The position numbers and the translations under genes were made by a program. Source: Mycobacterium deserti (GTDB lineage: Bacteria; Actinomycetota; Actinomycetes; Mycobacteriales; Mycobacteriaceae). From it: a DNA stretch of 64,000 bases. Numbering within the stretch: position 1 is the stretch's first letter; the number at the start of each line of letters is the position of its first letter. Location: NCBI RefSeq assembly GCF_025345615.1, contig NZ_JAODWD010000001.1, positions 871,304-935,303 on the forward strand. Reading direction: 5' to 3'. The notes beneath the pieces are model-generated. The model was not told the DNA's origin, searched no databases, and saw only the letters and a list, made by a program, of their open reading frames with translations. This document shows, piece after piece, positions 59,642 to 64,000 of the stretch.

Positions 59642-59656
59642 CGCTAGTATCGCTGC

Positions 59657-60301
59657 GTGCGCACCCACGGCTGGTCCGGATCGGCGCCCGCAACCGATGA
59701 GGAAGCGGTCGAGAGGATCCTCGACGCCGCGGCCAAAGCGATCGACGCGCGTGGAGCGGACTTCTCGATCACCGACGTAGCGCGCACTCTCGGGGTCACA
59801 CGGCAGACGGTCTACCGGTATTTCCCCAGTACTGACGCGCTGCTGGCCGCATCCGCCGAGCGTGGCGCAGCGGATTTCCAGGACCGGCTGGCCCACCACG
59901 TGCGAGGGCTCACCGATCCGGTCGAGGCCGTGGTCGAAGCGATCGCGACGGTCTTGGAGTGGTTGCCGAAGGAGAAGCACATCGGACTCCTGCTGGCGCC
60001 CGATCGTGCCAACGTGTTCACCCCCGCCGTCACGTCCGACATCGCGCTGCAGTTCGCGCGCACGATGCTCAAGCAGTTCGACGTCGACTGGGCGGCAGGC
60101 GGTTTCACCGACCAAGAGCTGTCGGAGCTCGCCGAGCACCTTCTGCGGATCATCCAGTCGTTCATCGTCGATCCCGGCCGGCCACCACGGCAAGGCGCCG
60201 AACTCCGTGAGTACATGCGACGCTGGGTCGGTTCGGCGCTCAGAGCACCGTCAGCGGCAGCGAATTACGCTCCTCGAAGTCGAACGACGAGCCACCGCTG
60301 A
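59657..60301 (+). CDS. TetR family regulator downstream of CYP125-like gene
   Basis: A 214-residue TetR protein with HTH ITDVARTLGVTRQTVYRYF (about residues 38-56). TAGTAT (59645-59650) six bases before GTG 59657 makes a separate leaderless promoter likely. It probably binds the palindrome at 58377-58403. Its 3' end overlaps the opposite-strand gene by 62 bases. Confidence 0.88.
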   Translation: MRTHGWSGSAPATDEEAVERILDAAAKAIDARGADFSITDVARTLGVTRQTVYRYFPSTDALLAASAERGAADFQDRLAHHVRGLTDPVEAVVEAIATVLEWLPKEKHIGLLLAPDRANVFTPAVTSDIALQFARTMLKQFDVDWAAGGFTDQELSELAEHLLRIIQSFIVDPGRPPRQGAELREYMRRWVGSALRAPSAAANYAPRSRTTSHR

Positions 60302-61466
60302 ACTTCACCACCGCAACTTCCGACAGTTCCTTTGCCGCGGTGTCGGTTTCGATCACCCTCGCGGTCCACTCCTGGGCCTCACCGGTGACCTCGACGTTCA
60401 GATGTGGGTCGACGGCCCCGACGACGGCCTGCAGTGGACGAACCTCGTCGGGCCTCACCAACGACACCCACGCCCCGTCCTCGTGTGCCGGCGATCGTCG
60501 CACGTGCACCACGTCGGGCCCGAACTCCGCGTCGACGTAAGCGGCCGGGTTGAGCATCGGGTGGAGCTCGAGGACCTTGAGTGCGCCCTCGACGCCACCG
60601 GGAAGCTTCAACGCATTGCGGATGCGCTCGGCGGCGACACCGGCCACGCCGGTCAACTGCTTCGTGCAGATCTCGGTCGCGAGTTCGGTATCGGTACCTG
60701 CGCGCTTGCCGACGGCAATCACGAAGGACAGGTTCAACAGATGCATCTGAAGGCAGACCTCGTCAGCCATCCGAACCAGCGCGGAGTGCGAGAACGCCGC
60801 GAAGTCGAAGTCCGACAGCAGAGGCCCCGAGTAGTCTGCCTGCCCTTCGCCCGAAGGATCGATCGGGTCGAGTGCAGTACGCGCAGCGCGTGTTCGGCCG
60901 ACGACGTCGAGCACCGGGTGGTCTTCCACTTCCGGGTACGACTCGTCGATGATCACGGTCCACGCACAATGAGGATGGCGGTCGGCCGGCATCCGTGGTG
61001 GCCGATGGATCGGGCGGATCTGCGCCCTGCGGTTGGTCGCCACCGCCGTGGCATCGAACGTGGGGTCTTCGATGTCATGGCACATGCCGCGCACGTAGTC
61101 CTCACCCATGGGCTCGACATCGAGCAGCGCCCCGCAGTGATCGAGGTGGAATTCGCCGTGCCAACGGTCGTGCACGGTGTACCGGAAGTCCATGAACTGC
61201 GGCGGTGCCCCGATGTCGAGCTGCAGGCCCTTGAAGATCGTGATGACGTCGGTGCCCTCGAACTTCAGCGCCTTCTGCATGCGCCTGGTGTAGATCGGGC
61301 TCGCGCCCATCCACTCCTCGATGGCGACCTGCAGCATCTCCTCGCGTCCGAAATTGCTGATCACCCAGGCCATCCCGGAACGGTCGATCAGCTGCCCGAT
61401 CAGCAGCAGTTCGGGCACCAGAACGGCAAGCTCGTCGCGCGACAGGGCCGCGTACCTACTAGTCAT
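60240..61466 (-). CDS. Uncharacterised 408-residue protein of the catabolic operon
   Basis: A soluble protein with no family I can name confidently. The middle region MDFRYTVHDRWHGEFHLDHC and DYVRGMCHDIEDPTFDATAV, rich in His, Cys, Asp and Glu, suggests a metal-binding or hydrolytic site and recalls thiazoline-carboxylate hydrolase-like proteins only weakly. ATG 61466 overlaps the stop of the carboxymuconolactone-type gene by eight bases, so it is co-translated as the last gene of the operon. Confidence 0.72.
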   Translation of the reverse strand: MTSRYAALSRDELAVLVPELLLIGQLIDRSGMAWVISNFGREEMLQVAIEEWMGASPIYTRRMQKALKFEGTDVITIFKGLQLDIGAPPQFMDFRYTVHDRWHGEFHLDHCGALLDVEPMGEDYVRGMCHDIEDPTFDATAVATNRRAQIRPIHRPPRMPADRHPHCAWTVIIDESYPEVEDHPVLDVVGRTRAARTALDPIDPSGEGQADYSGPLLSDFDFAAFSHSALVRMADEVCLQMHLLNLSFVIAVGKRAGTDTELATEICTKQLTGVAGVAAERIRNALKLPGGVEGALKVLELHPMLNPAAYVDAEFGPDVVHVRRSPAHEDGAWVSLVRPDEVRPLQAVVGAVDPHLNVEVTGEAQEWTARVIETDTAAKELSEVAVVKFSGGSSFDFEERNSLPLTVL

Positions 61467-61896
61467 CGAGCTTGCTCCCCGAATGCATCTTCAGCGCGGC
61501 GTTGACATTGCCCTTCTTGTCCTCACCAGTGCCCTTCTCAGCGGCCTTCCTGCGGTTGTTGGCCACCTTGGTGACGGCACCGTCCAGCTTGGAGCCCAGC
61601 GGGAAGCCGAGATAGTGGGTTAAGAAGATGGCCATCTCCTTGAGTTCCTCCTCGGTGAGCTCCTCGTTCGCGAGCGCGGCGTTCGCCTGAATCTCGGCGA
61701 GGTCGGAGATGCCCAGAGCGGTCACGACGGTCAGCGTCATGATCCGCTTGTCCCGCATCGACAGCCCCGGCCGCGTCCAGATGGTGCCGAAGAGGTGATC
61801 GGCCGTGAGCGCGAAGTACTCGCCGGGCATGTCGGGCATCTCCCAGCCGTAGACCTCGTTCATTTTCTCGAGGCCCTTGCGGCGCAACTCGTCCAT
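61459..61896 (-). CDS. Carboxymuconolactone decarboxylase / AhpD-like protein
   Basis: A 145-residue CMD-domain protein (positional Rv0771) with ALTADHLFGTIWTRPGLSMR, RIMTLTVVTALGI and EIQANAALANEELTEEELKE. The AhpD CxxC is absent, so a decarboxylase-like or ring-opening role is more likely than peroxidase recycling. It sits 27 bases after the dehydrogenase gene, and a ribosome-binding GGAGG lies just before ATG 61896. Confidence 0.9.
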   Translation of the reverse strand: MDELRRKGLEKMNEVYGWEMPDMPGEYFALTADHLFGTIWTRPGLSMRDKRIMTLTVVTALGISDLAEIQANAALANEELTEEELKEMAIFLTHYLGFPLGSKLDGAVTKVANNRRKAAEKGTGEDKKGNVNAALKMHSGSKLDD

Positions 61897-61923
61897 ACTT
61901 TTCTCCTCCTCGCGTGCGGGGCG

Positions 61924-62772
61924 TCAATCCTTAGTGTGTGGAACACCCAGTCCGGAAGCCAGGTTCTGCAAGGCGATCTCGGCCAACGGCAGGTCGACGT
62001 CGAGCTGCTCACCCAGCGCCAGCGCCAGGCCCAGGTCCTTCTCCCCCAGCCCGCGGGCATGCACGAACGGCTGGTACAGGAAGTTGTCCGGATCCAACGG
62101 TTTCATGTCGTCGCGAATCATGATCATGCCGGCGCCGGTCGCCGCCTCCGTATGCCGGACGACCTTGCCCAGCGCCTGCAGGTCCAACCCGGCGGCTTCG
62201 GCGAGCCGCAGCGCTTCGCAGCCGGCCGCATAGTAGGTGAACGTCAACATGTTGCGTGCGAGCTTCATCCGCGTGCCCGCTCCGGGCTGGCCGGCATGGA
62301 TGACCATCGATGCGAACTGCTTGAACGCCGGCTTGATGCGCTCGTACACCTCGCGCTCCGCACCGACCATCGTGGCCAGCTCGCCCTTCTCCGCCGCACT
62401 TCCGCCGCCGGTGACCGGGGCATCGACGACGTGAAGACCCTTGGGTGCCAGTTGCTCCGCCAGCCCCTCTGCGGTCTCCGGGCTGATCGTCGAGTGGATC
62501 GCGATCACGGTGCCGGGTTTGGCGTGGGCGGCCAATTCGCCGACCACCTCCCGTACCTGAGCGTCGTTGAGCACAGTCACGCTGATGATGTCGGCCGCCG
62601 CGACATCGGCCACGCTGTCGGCCAGCGAGGCGCCCAGTTCGGCCAGCGGCGTCATCGCCTCAGTGCGCACGTCGAAGACCACGAGTCCGCCGGGCCAGTT
62701 CACGAGCCGCTTGGCCATCGGCGTCCCCATGTTGCCGAGGCCGATGTAGCCGAGTTTCAGAACGTCGCTCAC
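61924..62772 (-). CDS. 3-hydroxyisobutyrate-dehydrogenase-like NAD(P) oxidoreductase
   Basis: A 282-residue beta-hydroxyacid dehydrogenase (positional Rv0770): NAD-binding GYIGLGNMGTPMAKRL, substrate-binding VDAPVTGGGSAAEKGEL and the catalytic lysine in TRMKLARNML. GTG 62772 is preferred because AGAGG lies eight bases upstream; ATG 62778 is possible. The context suggests oxidation of a hydroxyacid intermediate between the SDR and CMD steps. Confidence 0.93.
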   Translation of the reverse strand: MSDVLKLGYIGLGNMGTPMAKRLVNWPGGLVVFDVRTEAMTPLAELGASLADSVADVAAADIISVTVLNDAQVREVVGELAAHAKPGTVIAIHSTISPETAEGLAEQLAPKGLHVVDAPVTGGGSAAEKGELATMVGAEREVYERIKPAFKQFASMVIHAGQPGAGTRMKLARNMLTFTYYAAGCEALRLAEAAGLDLQALGKVVRHTEAATGAGMIMIRDDMKPLDPDNFLYQPFVHARGLGEKDLGLALALGEQLDVDLPLAEIALQNLASGLGVPHTKD

Positions 62773-62800
62773 AATCATTTCCTCTTCGCGCAAGCGCTCA

Positions 62801-63562
62801 TCAGCGGATGATCTGTCCGCCGTCGACGTTGAAGATCTGACCGGTGATCCACTTGGCCTGATCCGACAGCAGGAACAGGCACATGCCAACCAGATCCTCC
62901 GGCTGTCCCATGCGCGACAACGGAATCCCCTTCACGATGTCGGCGACCATCTCCTGCGGTGTGGTGGTGCGGTTGGCCTCGGTGTCGATCGGACCCGGAG
63001 CTATTGCATTGACCCGGATGTTCTGTCCCCCCAGTTCGGTGGCCAGCTGCTGGGTCAACCCGTTGACCCCGACCTTGGCCAGACCGTAGAAGTTCGAGTA
63101 CAACCACGCCGCGGTCGACGACTGGTTGACGATCGCGCCCCCGCCTCGCTTGGCCATCTTGCGGTAAACGGCGCGGGTGCACACCAGCGCGCCGTCCATG
63201 TTCACGCTCATGAACTTCTTGTAGTAGTCCCAGTCGACGGTGATCAGGAAGTCGAGCTTCATCCCGCCGAAGATCGCGGCATTGTTGACCAGGTAGTCGA
63301 TGCCACCGAACTCCGAAAGTGTCTGCGCCGCCATCTCTTTGGCCGACTCGGGGTCAGAGACGTCGACCCGGACCGCGAGGGCGTTGCCGCCCTCACCCTT
63401 GATACCGTCGGCCACTTTCTGCGCGCCCTCGGTGTTGATGTCGGCGACGACGACGGCCGCCCCCTCGCGGGCCAACGCCTCCGCGTAGGCCTGGCCGATA
63501 CCGCCACCGGCGCCGGTGACGATCGCGACCTTCTCCTTGAATTGATCTGCGTACAGTCCCAC
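62801..63562 (-). CDS. Short-chain dehydrogenase/reductase
   Basis: A 253-residue classical SDR (positional Rv0769): TGAGGGIGQAYAEALA for cofactor binding, VNNAAIFGG, the catalytic Ser in IVNQSSTAAW and Tyr-Lys in FYGLAKVG, and closing NVDGGQIIR. It is probably an NAD(P)-dependent alcohol or ketone oxidoreductase in the same pathway as its neighbours. It starts 10 bases after the aldehyde dehydrogenase stop. Confidence 0.94.
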   Translation of the reverse strand: MGLYADQFKEKVAIVTGAGGGIGQAYAEALAREGAAVVVADINTEGAQKVADGIKGEGGNALAVRVDVSDPESAKEMAAQTLSEFGGIDYLVNNAAIFGGMKLDFLITVDWDYYKKFMSVNMDGALVCTRAVYRKMAKRGGGAIVNQSSTAAWLYSNFYGLAKVGVNGLTQQLATELGGQNIRVNAIAPGPIDTEANRTTTPQEMVADIVKGIPLSRMGQPEDLVGMCLFLLSDQAKWITGQIFNVDGGQIIR

Positions 63563-63572
63563 CCATGTCTCC

Positions 63573-64000
63573 TTAATCGGCCGCCGTGGCGATGGCTTTC
63601 ATTTCCAGGTATTCCTCGAAGCCCGCCAAGCCCATCTCTCGGCCGAGGCCGGACTGCTTGTATCCGCCGAACGGCATGTCCGCCGAGTACCAGACGCCGC
63701 CGTTGATGTTGACCGTGCCCACCCGCATCCGGGCCGCGGCGCGGTTGGCACGCTCCTCGTCGGCAGAGAACACCGTGCCCGACAGCCCATAGGGCGAATC
63801 GTTGGCGATGCGCACCGCGTCGTCGTCGCCGTCATGGGCGATCACCGTCAGCACCGGCCCGAAGATCTCTTCGCGGGCTACCTTGGCGTTGTTGTCCAGT
63901 CCGGCGATCACGGTCGGCTCGATGAAGAATCCGGCATCGCGGTCCGCGGGACGTCCACCGCCGCAGGCGAATCGGCCGCCTTCGTCGGTGGCCGAGTCGA
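63573..64000 (-). CDS. Aldehyde dehydrogenase (C-terminal part; cut by window edge)
   Basis: The last 141 codons or so of an NAD-dependent aldehyde dehydrogenase (positional Rv0768, aldA), reading through the window edge. It shows GFFIEPTVIAGLDNNAKV, EEIFGPVLTVIAHDGDDDAV, NDSPYGLSGTVFS and the C-terminal PFGGYKQSGLGREMG. The catalytic cysteine and cofactor domain lie beyond position 64000. It is the first gene in the window's part of the catabolic operon. Confidence 0.94.
   Translation of the reverse strand, partial: DSATDEGGRFACGGGRPADRDAGFFIEPTVIAGLDNNAKVAREEIFGPVLTVIAHDGDDDAVRIANDSPYGLSGTVFSADEERANRAAARMRVGTVNINGGVWYSADMPFGGYKQSGLGREMGLAGFEEYLEMKAIATAAD

Overview
The window is high-GC actinobacterial DNA from a mycobacterium, probably a fast-growing Mycolicibacterium-type species. 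The evidence is gene content (DesA1 acyl-ACP desaturase, mycothiol synthase MshD, an MCE protein, an EspC-like type VII secretion substrate, several GTG/TTG and leaderless starts) and a gene order that, from memory, follows the M. tuberculosis H37Rv series Rv0824c down to Rv0768, read here in the opposite orientation. No rRNA, tRNA, CRISPR array or insertion sequence was recognised. 

Layout. 0-2.3 kb: a TetR regulator and three tandem paralogous small secreted proteins. 2.5-7.7 kb, plus strand: desA1, a tRNA-dihydrouridine synthase, an LCP cell-wall ligase and phoU. 7.8-11.7 kb, minus strand: the phosphate importer pstS-pstC-pstA-pstB, with Pho-box-like repeats before both pstS and phoU. 11.8-13.5 kb: glnR and mshD. 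13.7-17.8 kb, plus strand: a DUF2993 protein, a thioredoxin-like protein, and a sulfur operon (DUF4395, cysA2, sseC) preceded by a leaderless polycysteine leader peptide; then a 32-residue membrane protein, a nitrobindin-like protein and a lipoprotein. 17.8-21.2 kb: a solute-binding lipoprotein with a structured leader, an aminodeoxychorismate-lyase-like enzyme, ygfZ and a DUF3073 gene. 

21.2-58.3 kb is a dispersed purine region. purM, purF, purL, purQ, purS, purC, purB and purD all lie on the minus strand. They are interleaved, often with 4-base stop/start overlaps, with genes of unrelated function: an intramembrane protease, a frameshifted membrane alpha/beta hydrolase, a CYP126-like P450, oligopeptidase B and an anion channel. 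Between apeB and purQ sits an accessory block (34.6-38.3 kb). It is bordered by a 51-codon 5' stub of a DyP-type peroxidase gene and holds four coupled genes: an EspC-like protein, a WxG-motif protein with a glycine-rich membrane tail, a four-helix membrane protein and a beta-propeller-like lipoprotein. This looks like a type VII secretion effector cassette and is the most novel part of the window. 

58.4-64 kb: a CYP125-like P450 with its own TetR gene and a palindromic operator, then a minus-strand catabolic operon (aldehyde dehydrogenase cut by the window edge, SDR, 3-hydroxyisobutyrate-dehydrogenase-like enzyme, carboxymuconolactone-decarboxylase-like protein and an uncharacterised 408-residue protein). 

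The best regulatory observations are the cysteine leader peptide (14968-15057), the Pho boxes, the TetR operators near 44.9 and 58.4 kb, and repeated use of leaderless promoters (TAnnnT six or seven bases before the start codon).
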